Assembly: GCF_949987515.2 (NCBI RefSeq)
Contig: NC_082695.1
Coordinates: forward strand, 70,221,966 to 70,285,965
Length of the DNA: 64,000 nucleotides
Direction of reading: 5' to 3'
From: Delphinus delphis
Taxonomy: Eukaryota > Chordata > Mammalia > Artiodactyla > Delphinidae
A model generated the notes under the pieces. It made no database searches, was not told the origin of the DNA, and saw only the letters and a list, made by a program, of their open reading frames with translations. This document shows, one piece after another, positions 36,691-47,962 of the stretch; position 1 is the first letter of the stretch; the number at the start of each line of letters is the position of its first letter. Made by a program: the position numbers and the translations under genes.

Positions 36691-37538
36691 GAAGGAAACA
36701 TACAATAAACGTGTAGACAAATTAATAAATCATATACATTCCAGAATAAGATAAATATGAGGATACAACTAAAAAACAGTATAAATAAAATGGAGTAATG
36801 GAGAGTGAGTGATGGGGGACTGCAAAAGGATAATTTGGTCAGCGTTGCCTGGAAGGTCTAACTGAAGAAATGGCACTGTGTTGAGATTTATCTAATGAAA
36901 AGGAGACAATTATGTCTGTATTTGGAAGAGGTGGACATCTAAGCTAAGATGTTGACTAGGCAGCTGAAGCTCAGGGGAGAAGACCAGACTGGAGATCTAA
37001 ATGTGGAGTCACAGGATGAGCTGAGACCACCTAGACCACCTGACGAAATGAGCATCACAGAACAGTATCTAGGGTTGTGGAGGGTGTACTTGGGAGGTAG
37101 AGTCAGAGTCACAGGGTTATCAAAAATCAGTATTCTGAGATACTCATCTACGACGATGCATAGTATAGGAGGCTTGGACTTCTGAAGTTGATTAAAGAGT
37201 TATGAGCATGGGAGGCACACTGAGAGTGTTTCCTGGACAGCTGAAAATGGGAAGCATGGGAAAGTGAAGATTTAGGGCATTGTCTTGTCTTGTCTGCAGC
37301 TGGAGATGTTATAGCAGCAGGGATGAAAGGCCTGAGGATGGCCAGTCACACCCTGAGGGAAAGGGCTGACTTAGGAGCCTGTGTTGTATATGAAGACTTT
37401 GAGGTGGTTGGTCTCGTCACTACTGAATGGTTCCAGCAACCAGACATCTGGCTTGGAATAAGTCTACTCTCTCAAGCCTTCAGTTTCTTTCTCTACAAAT
37501 GAGGTCATAATGTCTTTCTCCAACGGTCAGTATTCTTT
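36691..37538. other. Unassigned non-coding stretch
   Basis: Nothing recognised. Frames at 36949-37185 and 37290-37502 are short and featureless. Confidence 0.4.
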
Positions 37539-37749
37539 TTTTTTTTTTTTTTTTTGCGGTACGCGGGCCTCTCACTGTTGTGGCCTCTCCCGTTGCGGAG
37601 CACAGGCTCCGGACGCGCAGGCTCAGCGGCCATGGCTCACGGGCCCAGCCACTCCGCGGCATGTGGGATCTTCCCGGACCGGGGCATGAACCCGTGTCCC
37701 CTGCATCGGCAGGCGGACTCCCAACCACTGCGCCACCAGGGAAGCCCCG
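37539..37749 (-). mobile_element. CHR-type SINE with TSD
   Basis: Complement of a short CHR SINE after a 20-base T run. The target duplication ggtcagtattcttt is at 37525-37538 and 37753-37766, with further similarity (caac/gaat) just outside. Confidence 0.95.
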
Positions 37750-37886
37750 AATGGTCAGTATTCTTTAAATTGCCAGGGAAGTAAGGGAAGCATCTCTAAC
37801 TGCTTTAGGCAAAGAGAAAATTTATTGGTTCATGTAAAGTCCAGGGGGTTGCTGTAATTTATAAGGACCTCCAACAGTATCACAAA

Positions 37887-37921
37887 TCTCTCTCTCTCTC
37901 TTTCTTTCTCTCTCTCTCTCT
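37887..37921. repeat. (TC)n tract
   Basis: A TC dinucleotide tract interrupted by two TTTC units. Confidence 0.95.
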
Positions 37922-38109
37922 GCATTTATTACCTTTATTCTCAGAATACTGTCGTATATTGAGGCCCATAGCAGCTCTAACTTATCCTTACGGTTCATAT
38001 TTTCAGAGGAAAATGAGACTCGCTTTCTCAATGATGCCAATTCAAATCCTGGGATCGGGTATCATTGATTGGCTTCACCTTCATTTTGCTTAAATGTCTT
38101 TTCATTTAT

Positions 38110-38450
38110 CCTATTTCTCCATCATTTGGCCCAATACTGGCCCACCCTGTAGCCCTTACCCCTGGGAATGCCCTTATATTTCCCTTCTGTCCACACCTTC
38201 CCCTGCCCAGCCAAACTTTATCTTCAGTCTTAATTTCTCCATAAAGTCTTCCCAGAGACTAGCCTTCTCCTAGAACATTCTAAATTATAAATCGCGTGTC
38301 CTTCTCCCTTTCCTGTCTTGCACATTATTTATCATTTGGTGGCTTTTCTTCCCAAGGTGACCACGAGCTCAGTCCTAGCACAACAGTATATATCCTGTAT
38401 CTCTCTATCTTGCATAGTGTCCAGGGCCCTGAGGAGGATACAGAAAGAAT
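38110..38450 (+). mobile_element. L2 LINE 3' fragment
   Basis: cttccctaaag-like text (cataaagtcttcccagagac) followed by ccttctccctttcctgtctt and a later gtgtccagggccctg gives the plus-strand order of L2 3' sequence. It is heavily diverged. Confidence 0.5.
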
Positions 38451-39914
38451 TTGCTAGATACTCTGTTGAGCGCCCTCTGTATCCATCCACAAGGAGCACT
38501 GGGCTCTACCTACATGCCACTTTGAAGAAAATAGACCAGTTAATTGAAAATAATTGGTCAATTCCATTCTTTAAAAAAAAAATCAATTCAACCATTTGTT
38601 TAATTAAATTAACTGGCAAATGCAGTTTCGCTTATGTAGAACTGAGTTAAAAGGAAATGACCTCAGTAGTTTTCAAATTAAATCGTGTCAGAGAAAGATT
38701 ATTTCAAACTGGCAACTTGCAATGGAAACTATTCCACATTGCAATGTGCTTTCTCCCCTTAAATGCCTGACTGTTTTTATTATTGTAGGATTGCTTATAT
38801 GCATGGTCAAAATGACCCCAGGGTCTGGATTTCTAAATCGAATGGCCCTGGCGTGCTCTTTCTCTGTCCAGACTTAGGAGGCTGAATGAAGGCTTGTGTT
38901 TTGCACATTCAATAAATAATAACAGAAAGAATTCTGTGTTATTTGCCGAATGTTTTCATGAGAAAGCTTTATCTAATTAACCCAATATCATAAAACTGTG
39001 CTGAATAATTTATGTGTGTTTTAATTTTGCAGCCTGAGTAAAATATCTGTGGACGGGGGAGTGGGAGGATATTATACAGGATCAGCGGCTTGCAGATTTG
39101 TGCAGAGGCGACTTGAGAAAAGAAAAAACATATTGGCTTAAATGTCTAGAGATCAGCCCTTCTCTTAAGCCTTCTCCCTATCTATCCTGCTCTAGATAGC
39201 AAAGCGCTTGTTCTTACCCACTGGCAAATTCACTGGCCATCTCTCAGAAAGCAGGGGGGCGGGGGGGACCAGCCACTAGGCTAGTCAGAAAATTCTTACT
39301 CCAGTGCCCTATTCCCAAAAGGTCAACCCAGCTTACTGGCAATGGCAGCCTGTCTGGCTAATAGAAAATAACAAATGCCAAGTCATTCTGACCTATTTCA
39401 TCTGACTAAATCCATTTTTGGCCTTCTCTGAACCTCAGGCTTGAGGTTACGTACTGTGTGATGAGAAGGTCAGAAGCCACCCAAGAAGAGTAGGCAATGG
39501 GTCTGAACAGGATAGAAGGGACCAGAAATGAGAATCCCAACGTGTGCCCATGTGGAAGTGCTTCAGGAAGAGGGTGGGAGAGAAGGGAGTAATGGATGCA
39601 TTTGTTGGACCTTTCACCGTGTGCCAGGCACTGTTGTAGGCACTAGGGGTTGCCTGAGTCCTGCTCGTAGGAAGTTGGAAAGGAGGAGTGGAGAGCAATA
39701 GTTTGAGCAATAGGGGAATCAGAAAGAATGTGCAGATTTCCAAGGAAGCACTTAAAAGGGCACCTGTTCAGGTTGGAAAGCTCTATGGAAGAAGAGATGT
39801 ACTTAAAGGATAAGTACCAAGACCAAAGGGGAGATGCCAGACAGATGGCACAGCGAGAGGGGAAACAGGAGGCTATGAAAGAGCTAGATGCATCAAGCAA
39901 GAGTGATTCTTTTT
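38451..39914. other. Unassigned non-coding stretch
   Basis: No gene recognised. A short L2-like phrase, gtgtgccaggcactgttgta, lies at 39618-39637. The G-run patch ggggggcggggggga is at about 39255-39269. Confidence 0.4.
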
Positions 39915-40381
39915 TAACATTTTTAAAAATTGAAATATAGCTGATTTACAATGTTGCGTTAGTTTCACATGTTCAGCAAAGAATATATAGATACATATAA
40001 TTCTTTTTCAGATTATTTTCCATTATAGGTTATTACAACATATTGAATATAGTTCCCTGTGCTATACAGTAGGTCCTTGTTGTTTATTTTATATACAGTA
40101 GTGTATATCTCTTAGTCCCAAACTCTTAATTTATCCCTCCCCTGCCCCTTTCCCCTTTGGTAACCATAAGTTTGTTTTCTATGTCTGTGAGTCTATTTCT
40201 CTCTTGTAAATAAGTTCATTTGTATAATTTTTTTAAGATTCCACATATAAGTGATATCATATGATATTTGTCTTTGTCTGACTTACTTCACTTAGAATGA
40301 TAATCTCTAGGTCCATCCATGTTGCTGCAGATGGCATTATTTCATTCCTTTTTAAGGCTGAGTAATATTCCATTGTATACT
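39915..40381 (-). mobile_element. L1 LINE 3' end, cetartiodactyl type
   Basis: In antisense view the 3' UTR reads ctgatttacaatgttgcgtt, gtgctatacagtaggtcctt and ccacatataagtgatatcat. The end of ORF2 sits at 40330-40380 (ggctgagtaatattccattg). This 3' UTR type is abundant in cetartiodactyl genomes. The copy is 5'-truncated within ORF2 and has almost no poly(A) left. Confidence 0.88.
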
Positions 40382-40719
40382 GAATAGGCTGTGAGTTTTA
40401 TTGAAGATAGACGGTTCGTCCTCAATGTCCCCAAAACTACTGAGGAAGAATCTGCTAAAGCAGGGACAATACTTATCCAGTTCTTCACATGCTTGATAGG
40501 TGATTCTAATGCAAAGCCCTTGCTAAGAACTTCTGTTTTAGCAAGTTGCAATTTTGGTTGGAGCAAAAAAAGTGGCTGCAGAAGGAACCTGATAGGAGAG
40601 TTGAAAGGCCTGAGCAATTGCTTTGTGTGCTCCCTCAGGAAGGTGACCTGATCCTGAAAGCAGTGGAGAAGCATAAAAGGTTTCTAATTAAAAAATCGTA
40701 TGCTTAGGTACACATTTTT

Positions 40720-40914
40720 TTTTCAGTACGCGGGCCTCTCACTGTTGTGGCCTCTCCCGTTGCGGAGCACAGGCTCCGGACGCGCAGGCTCAGCGGCCAT
40801 GGCTCACAGGCCCAGTCGCTCCACGGCATGTGGGATCTTCCCGGACCGGGGCACGAACCCGTGTCCCCTGCATCGGCAGGCGGACTCTCAACCCATGCGC
40901 CACCAGGGAAGCCC
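40720..40914 (-). mobile_element. CHR-type SINE with TSD
   Basis: Complement of a short CHR SINE with a 10-base T tail. The target duplication is taggtacacattttt (40705-40719) versus taggtacacgttttt (40915-40929), one mismatch. Confidence 0.95.
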
Positions 40915-41191
40915 TAGGTACACGTTTTTAAAAGATTGCTTTGGCAGCCTGGGGAAGAATGGGTGCAGGTCTGAGGATTAAAGGGGAAGGAAGCAAAGAA
41001 GGTGCTGGCCATAAGCAGGGGTCCAGGGGTCCAAGAGTTTATTTCAGTAGGCTAGGTAGGAGGTAGTGATGAGAGCCAGAAAGAAGTGGCAGTGACGGGA
41101 CTTGTCACCTACTTGGATATAAGTGGTGAGAGCGGGATCTAGAAAGTCCTCAGTAACAATACAATGGAGAAGAAACAGTTGATGTGGATGC

Positions 41192-41641
41192 ACTCTTTCT
41201 GCTGTGACAAATTATAATAAACCTAGTGGCTCAAAACAACATAAACTTATTATCTTACAGTTCTGGAGTTTCAAAGTCCAAAATGCATCTAGAGGGATGT
41301 GTTCTTTTTGGAAGCTCTAGAAGAGAATTCATTTCTTTGCCTATAGCTTCTATAAGCTCCTCTAATTTCTTGGTTCGTGGCCCACATCACTCCTATTTGT
41401 TTCCATTCTCACATCTCCTTCACGGACTCTGACTCGCCTCTCTCCCTTTTTCCCTTGAGATCACATTACAGAAGATTTGGGATGACATTGGACCCACATG
41501 GAGAATCCAAGATAATTGTCCCATCTCAAGATTTTTAACCTCGTCTGCAAAGTTCCTTTTGCTGTGTAAGGTAACCTATCCACAGGTTCTAGAGATTAGG
41601 ATGTGGACATGTTTGGAAGGTCACTATTCTGCCTACCACAA
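41192..41641 (-). mobile_element. MLT1-type LTR
   Basis: In antisense view: ctgctgtgacaaattataat, cttattatcttacagttctg, ttggacccacatggagaatc, caggttctagagattaggat and a terminal attctgcctaccaca. The whole LTR is present as a solo copy of an ERVL-MaLR element. Confidence 0.9.
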
Positions 41642-42435
41642 TAGGGTTTAGAAGGGGAGGGTGTAAGGCAGAGGAGATGATTTCAGTTTGAACGTATTGA
41701 AGTTTTGATGTGCTCCAAGGGCATCCAAGTGAAAATGCCTGGTCTGTGATTGGATATCAGGCTGAGCTTCCGAATGGAGTTCTCCACTGGGGGTGGAAAT
41801 TCCTGAGTCATCAGCATAGAAGTGTAGTAGGAGCTTTCTGATTGCATGAGGTTATACATGGATCAAGGAGGACTGAGATCAGGACCATGGTGGACACCAG
41901 CATTTAAGTGGCAAGGAGAAGAAAAGACGCTTGCAAAGGGCATTGAGAAGAAGTAGGTAGAGTTAGGAAGAAACCCCAAAACTGAGGGAAGGAGGAGGAG
42001 TAAATATGAAGAGGAAAATTGTCAAATACCAAAATAAGTCAAATAAGACAAGAATGGAAATGCACCTGTGGGCTTCGGCAGCACGGAAATACAGGCGACC
42101 TAAGGAGAAAGAAGTTTCCAGAAACTGTTAGGAGACAGAACCAGATTGCACTGGGGTAACAGGTAAAGGGCAACAAGCAAACACAGGTAGAAATAAACAT
42201 AGCAGACTCCTCTGCAAAATTTTTACGGAATATTTTAAGCATGAGGAAAGTATAGAAAATGATTTGAGAAACACCTCTAATTAGCTTTTTCAAAGCTTAA
42301 TATTTTGTTATGTTTGCTTCAGATTCCTCAAAAAGAATTAAGATGCTAGCTACAGATACAGATGAAACTCTGTTTTCTTCTTCTATTCCATCTTCCTTTC
42401 TCCTGTCCCAATGGATCCACCATCCTTAGAGTTTC
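41642..42435. other. Unassigned non-coding stretch
   Basis: No gene or clear repeat. Text at 41660-41900 (for example gatgtgctccaagggcatcc) may be repeat-derived but I cannot name it. Confidence 0.4.
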
Positions 42436-42439
42436 AGAC

Positions 42440-42728
42440 TGCTCACTTTGTGCATGTTTATAAAACTACTGCATACACCCATATTAATCAAAAGTATGTA
42501 ACATTGTTTTGAATATTTCCAAATTTGATGTAAATGGAGTCCTAATGTATATCATTGGGCAATTTGAGTTATTCATTCAGTATTATAATTTTGAAGTGTA
42601 ACTAGTGCTTTCATTTTAGCTGTTATATAATATTCTATTATATGACTATAATACAATTTGTTTATCTCTCTTTCTTGGTTGTTAATTTGTTTGCATTTTG
42701 TTACTACAAACAATGATGCAATGAACAT
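42440..42728 (-). mobile_element. Old L1 LINE 3' fragment
   Basis: In antisense view, tgctttcattttagctgtta, atattctattatatgactat and tttgttactacaaacaatga correspond to the end of L1 ORF2. On the minus strand a degenerate EYYITAKMKALVTL occupies the place of the conserved EYYSAMK motif. Confidence 0.7.
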
Positions 42729-42731
42729 TCT

Positions 42732-42890
42732 TGTCTTAGTCTGCTCTACCTGCCATATCAAGTTATCATTGACTGGGTGATTTACAGAACGAATGTTTAT
42801 TTCTCACAGTTATAGAGGCTGGGAAATTCAAGATCACGTTGCTGGAAGATTTGGTTCTTGGTGACAGCCCTCTTCTTCATATCCACTTGT
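42732..42890 (-). mobile_element. MST/THE1-like LTR fragment
   Basis: ttgtcttagtctgctctacc, actgggtgatttacagaacg and tttatttctcacagttatag, then gctgggaaattcaagatcac, is the antisense start of an MST-group MaLR LTR. It stops near 42890 without reaching the other end. Confidence 0.75.
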
Positions 42891-42966
42891 TCTTGTTTCA
42901 TTGGACTTGTTTTGGTTTCATAATTTCTTTTCCTATTTTATTGGGAGCTACACCTTTTACATTTTT

Positions 42967-43173
42967 TTTTTTTTTTTTTTTTGCAGTACGTGGGCCTCTC
43001 ACTGTGTGGCCTCTCCCGCTGCGGAGCACAGGCTCCGGACGCACAGGCTCAGCGGCCACGGCTCACGGGCCCAGCCGCTCCGCGGCACGTGGGATCCTCC
43101 CGGACCCGGGCACGAACCCGCGTCCCCTGCATCGGCAGGCGGACTCCCAACCACTGCGCCACCAGGGAAGCCC
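42967..43173 (-). mobile_element. CHR-type SINE with short TSD
   Basis: Complement of a short CHR SINE after a 20-base T run. The target duplication tacattttt is at 42958-42966 and 43174-43182. Confidence 0.94.
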
Positions 43174-43182
43174 TACATTTTT

Positions 43183-44070
43183 AAAGCATTCTAAATATAA
43201 TAATTTTAGTGTCTTTGGCAGATTCTTATCTTAAATTCATTTCATCTGGAGTGAATTCTGAATCAAATTGATTTTAGTTCTTTAGTGCTTTATAATTTGG
43301 GTTTGCAGAATCATTTCGAGTGAGAGGTGTATTTATGTTTCTCTCTTGTGCTCTCTCTCTGCTTCTACATTGCTGTCACCCAGACCCCAGGCTCAGAGTC
43401 CAGCTTAGGCGTGATGATATTTCTTGGCATGATTTGGTCCTAACTTGCTTCAAGCAACAAGATTATCTCAACCCACACCTCATTTGGAGCCCCTTACATC
43501 CTCACTAACCCTCAGAAGTCGAACTTCCTGTTACTACTATCTGCTTCTAGAACCCAGAGCAGAGCCCTGCTCATCACTTAACATTTTTGTTCTTTTTTTG
43601 ATCCATGGAGAACTTATCTTGTTCTGAACCCTGGGAGCTGGTTTTGACTTTACATTTAATATTTTATTTATAATTATTATATGTTTTGAGTGGACAGGGT
43701 ACATCAAATCATCACTTCCTGTGCTGCCTTGAATGGAAGGCATTCAAGGAAGTCAACGACAATTTTTTTTTCCTTTTTAAAAATACTTTGTTATTGTTTA
43801 GAGAGAAAATTAAGAGGAAGGTACAGGGAAATCTTTGATTTCGTGAGTAATTGAAAGAGCTATCAATTAAAAGACCAGGGTATCATTTCCAACTATAGAA
43901 TTAGAAAATATTTTATGTTAATATTCAGTGATAAGTAAGTATCAAAATATTGGTTTATTCATAGTAGGGATACAGGCTGGTACAAATTTTCTGGAAAACA
44001 TCTCATAAAAGATGCTATAAATGTAATAATGATAAGAATAATTCTAGGATGAACTATAATATATTACTTA
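43183..44070. other. Unassigned non-coding stretch
   Basis: No gene or named repeat. Short frames around 43320-43743 show no recognisable domain. Confidence 0.4.
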
Positions 44071-44073
44071 GTG

Positions 44074-44252
44074 CCGTGGTTCTCAAAGTGTGGTCCCTGG
44101 ATCTGCATCATCTGAGAACTTGTTAGAAATGCAAATTCTAGGGCTCCACTGCAGACCTACTGATTCAAAATATCTGGGTTTGGGCTTAGTAACTGGTATT
44201 TTAAAAACCCTCTGGGTGATTCCCTTGAGTGCTCAAATTTGGGAACCACTGG
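44074..44252 (-). mobile_element. MER5A-type hAT MITE
   Basis: Starts cgtggttctcaaagtgtggt and ends gggaaccactg, with ttgttagaaatgcaaattct and ctactgattcaaaatatctg between. Both terminal repeats are recognisable, so this is a nearly complete MER5A-like element in antisense orientation. Confidence 0.85.
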
Positions 44253-44449
44253 CTTTGAGTAAGAAGTAGAGCCATAGGCCAGAATATTCTGGTGGAGATA
44301 CATCAGGGTGAGTGAATAAGGAGTGGGAGATAAGTATTATCCCCAACAGTGGCCTCTGGGGGTGGGGGTCAGTTCTTAAAGCAGAACAAGTCCCAAATTT
44401 GGGATGGAGCAAGCACAAGGGCAATATAAACAGTGTTACGGGAAGCCCA

Positions 44450-44680
44450 GATCACTTTTTAATCCCACCTTGAACTTCTTGAGAAACCTCTCCCAGTTAC
44501 CCCAGGGTGGAGTTCATGTCCTTTCTCCTTAAGTGAACAATTCTTTGCTCCCATTTCTATTATCAGCTGCCTTGTATTTGTTCATTTGCACAACAGTTTT
44601 CTTTTAGACAATAGGATTCTTTTTGAATCCTATTTAGGGCTGTGCTTGGAAAACAGTAGATAGGTAAATGTTAGTTGAAT
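44450..44680 (+). mobile_element. L2-like 3' fragment
   Basis: cagttaccccagggtggagt, gctgccttgtatttgttcat and a final gtagataggtaaatgttagttgaat resemble the L2 3' end on the plus strand, heavily diverged. Confidence 0.5.
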
Positions 44681-44715
44681 TAGTGATTTTTTGTCATTAA
44701 CTAAACTACAGTCTT

Positions 44716-44916
44716 GGGACTTCCCTGGTGGTCCAGTGGTTAAGACTCTCCACTCCCAATGCAGGGGACCCCGGGTTCGATCCCTGGTTGGGGAACTAAG
44801 ATCCCACATACCACAACTGAGCCCGTGCCGCAACTAGAGAAGCCCACGCACCGTAACGAAGACCCAACGCAGCCAAAATAAATAAATTAATTACATAAAA
44901 ATTTTTTAAAAGAAAG
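44716..44916 (+). mobile_element. CHR-related SINE, internally shortened
   Basis: Head gggacttccctggtggtcca. The middle repeat block is shortened (accacaactgagcccgtgcc then gcaactagagaagcccac), followed by gaagacccaacgcagcc, a taaataaattaatta stretch and an A-rich end. The target duplication is aaactacagtctt (44703-44715) versus aaattacagtctt (44917-44929). Confidence 0.94.
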
Positions 44917-45094
44917 AAATTACAGTCTTTTGGAGAAAGAGATATGTGTGACACATTACATATGAAAATGATAGACGTGTTTTGGGGTGATGTGTAATGA
45001 TGCGGGAAACTTAATTTGAAAGGTGTCAGAAATGAGATGGATAGAGGGACAGCTACACATACGATAAAGCAAGTATAGGAAAATATTTATAGTA

Positions 45095-45302
45095 GAGTCA
45101 AGGTCAGGGATCAGGACATGCCTGTTTTGTAAATAAAGTTTTATTGGAACACGGACATGCTCACTCATTTTCATTTACACGCTACCTGCGGCAGCCTTTG
45201 CACCACATCAGCAGAGCTGAGTAGTTGTCAGAGACCATACGTCCTGCAAAGCCTACAGTATTTACTACCCAATCCTTTACTGAAAAAGTTTGCTGACCTC
45301 TG
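45095..45302 (-). mobile_element. hAT-type DNA transposon fragment
   Basis: gtaaataaagttttattgga, cagcctttgcaccacatcag, gagaccatacgtcctgcaaa and the end gtttgctgacctctg match a common mammalian non-autonomous DNA element (the 'cagcaaactttttctgtaaa' family) in antisense. Family name is not certain. Confidence 0.7.
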
Positions 45303-46734
45303 TTTCTAGGCGATGGGTATATGGGTGTTCCCTGTGTAATGCTTTTTACCTTTCTATAGGTTTGAAAAATTGTATAATAACATGGTGGGAGAACGATTTA
45401 AGACAGAAGATGACTGGAAACCAAATTGAATATAAGGAAATGCCAAAAGGGATTATAAAAAGGAATAAAGATAGAAAATAGATATGCAGCTGGGGCAAGA
45501 TTAATAAGAGACTGGAGTGAATATTGATGATCTCATGAAAGAGGAGAGTGGTAAGGATTGAAAAGGTTGATAGAATTAGAGAGAAGTGGGAGGTTTTCCA
45601 AGAGCAGTGAATATCATAATTACCACGGGGTCCACTGGGTGGGTACTTGCTAGTGTAGATGATAGTCAACCTCCCACCTACACAGCAATGCACAACACAA
45701 ACACACCAATATCAGTGGGTCAGCAGATGTCCAGTCACATGCAGAGCAGTCTTGCTTTTGTTGTACCTGGGAGAAGTGAGAACAGTTTTACAGCAGGAAG
45801 GATCTGAGAAGGAGAGAAGAGAAGCTTGAGGGCATGATGACGTTTGTATCCCACTCGGTTCCTTGGGCTGGTTTTGAGCCCTCGAGGGAGCTTTTGAGGT
45901 AGAGCTGCTTTGCAGGCTCTGGTGACAGAGTGTGGTGAGGTGTGAGTGGGACGCCCTGCCTATATCACCTGTGCTGGCTCTGAGCATTCGAAGCCTTTTG
46001 GAGCACCTTCATCCAGCACATAGAACAGTCTTGGGGTTCTCTTAAGGGAACTGTCCATGGTGAAGATTCTCTGTCTAGACTCAGGACAGAAACCACCCCT
46101 CACTGTCTATGTTCACATGACTTTCTATCTCTCTGTCTTCACTACTAGGGCTTTAACTTCCCAGAAGTCTCCTGTCTGGGCAAATGGTTCGCTTGTTCAT
46201 TATAGAAACTTCCCAAACGGATCCTGAAAGACCCTTCAACCCTTCAGTGGAAAGTATCAACCAACAGTTCACACCCTAAGATTCTTTGACTCCCACGCTT
46301 AAAAATTTGCACCTTACTGTTCCCACCAAATCCTGGACCATTGCTTTGTGATCATTACCCTTTGCTAATTGAGCCCCCTGGTGAAAGACCCACCTTAAAC
46401 CAAACTTCCAATTCTCAATACAATTCTGACTTGTCTTCTCCCTCTGAGATGCTAGCAAAGCTTCTTGAGGTAGCATTCTTCCTACTCCTTTATTGCTTTA
46501 TTGTAAGCAATAAACTCAGCTTTGTCTTATCAATAAGTTGTATTGGTGATAAATAAGGAGTCAGCTTTCTACACTGGAAAGAGCAGATGACCGATATAGA
46601 ATAGATACCATTGCTGCAGTTAGTAAATTTATGGTACCCACAGCTTTGTAATTCCAAGGAATGACTGGGGGTCACTTGGTGGGGAGCTAAGGCTAATTTT
46701 GTGCAACTGAGGTTTGGAACTATCAGAGTATATT
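45303..46734. other. Unassigned non-coding stretch
   Basis: No gene or clear repeat is seen. The frames at 45346-45693 and 45712-45987 are on the minus strand and have no recognisable domain. Confidence 0.4.
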
Positions 46735-46840
46735 CTTCTTACATGAGGATCTCCATTGCCTTTGGTATAAAATCCCAATTCTTTAGCATGTTTTATTAGG
46801 TCCTACAAGTTGTGACCCTACTCGATGCTCAGCTGTGATA
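46735..46840 (+). mobile_element. L2 LINE fragment
   Basis: ggtataaaatcccaattctt followed by aggtcctacaagttgtgacc is typical L2 3' coding-end sequence on the plus strand. The L2 signal resumes at 47350. Confidence 0.65.
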
Positions 46841-46959
46841 ACCAACCACACAAGCCTACCAGTTTTAATACTTAAAGTCCCCCATCTCAGAAAACCCCCA
46901 GGTCCCAGGCAAACCAGGACAGTTGGTCATTCTCACAGTGAATCCCTTTGCACAGAATC

Positions 46960-47210
46960 CAGCCAGGATTATGAACCAAGAGGAAGTTGTAGATTCTGAC
47001 AGCCTGAGTTCAGGCTCCTCAACTGACCAGCAGGGTGACCTTGGGCAAGTCACTGAGGTCACCTGTGCCTCAGTTTACTCATCTATACAGTGATGCTAAA
47101 AAATGTACCCATTTTTTATGACTGTTGTAGAATGAATTGAGATAATGATGGTGAAGTACGTCAAGTGCCTGGCACCCAGGAAGTGTTCAAGAAATGTAGT
47201 CGTAAAAATA
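46960..47210 (+). mobile_element. MIR SINE
   Basis: gtgaccttgggcaagtcact, gcctcagtttactcatctat, attgagataatgatg and gtgcctggcacccagg run in consensus order and good spacing. This is the best-preserved MIR in the window. Confidence 0.88.
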
Positions 47211-47349
47211 ATGGGTTATTATTAATAATAATTAGAACAATTCTGCCTTGTTCATGAGTTTATTCTCTGGTTTAGCACCAGGTCTGGCACATAATAGGTA
47301 CTAGAATACATCTTTAAATGAATGAATGAATGATGACTATTTCCATTTT

Positions 47350-47600
47350 TATTACAGTTCCCCAAACATGCATTCTGTCACCTTTGGACCTTGCACACTC
47401 TATGGTGTGGTCCTCCCTCCCGGGGCATTCTCCATCATGAAATGCCCCCACCTCCTCCCTTTGCCTTTGATGCTGGCCCACCTGCCTGGCTAACGCTTGC
47501 TAAAGTTCCAGGTTTCAGGTGAAGCATCGCATCTTCCAGGAAGTCTTCCCTGAGAGCTACCCACACCCAGACTGTCACGTTCACCTACACCCCCCACCTC
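47350..47600 (+). mobile_element. L2 LINE fragment
   Basis: cattctgtcacctttggacc, gcattctccatcatgaaatg and cttccaggaagtcttccctg follow in L2 order. It is cut by the LTR at 47617. Confidence 0.75.
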
Positions 47601-47616
47601 GGCAGCATACAACAGA

Positions 47617-47962
47617 TGCTATGGACTGAATGTTTATGTCCCCCCTCCCCCAAATTCATAATATGAAACCTAGTCCCCAATATCTGGAGGTGGGATCTTT
47701 GAGAGGTAATTGGGTAATGAGAGTGGACCCTCATGGATGGAAATAGTGGTCTTACAGCTTCCTCTTTCTCTGCTCTCCGCCCTGTAAGGATACAAGGAGA
47801 TGGCCATCTGCAAACCAGGAAGTGAGTCGTACCAGACACTGGATCTGCCAACACCTTGATCTTGGACTTCCTAACTTCCAGCACTATAAGAAATAAATAT
47901 TTGTTGTTTAAGCCATCCAGTCTCTGATATATTTCTTAGAGCAACACAAACGGTCTAAGACA
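47617..47962 (+). mobile_element. MST-like MaLR solo LTR
   Basis: Begins tgctatggactgaatgttta and ends gtctaagaca, giving TG...CA termini over 346 bp. It contains agaaataaat (a polyadenylation signal) followed by gttgtttaagccatccagtc. The middle is somewhat shorter than a typical MST LTR. No convincing 5-bp target duplication is visible. It lies within L2 sequence. Confidence 0.88.

Noticed and set aside
39255..39269. G-run that might form a quadruplex
   Set aside because: Only one long G-run with a single C interruption and no further G-tracts at suitable spacing.
42839..43234. 131-codon frame, plus strand
   Set aside because: It crosses an MST-like LTR piece and the antisense CHR SINE, with a phenylalanine run from the poly(T).
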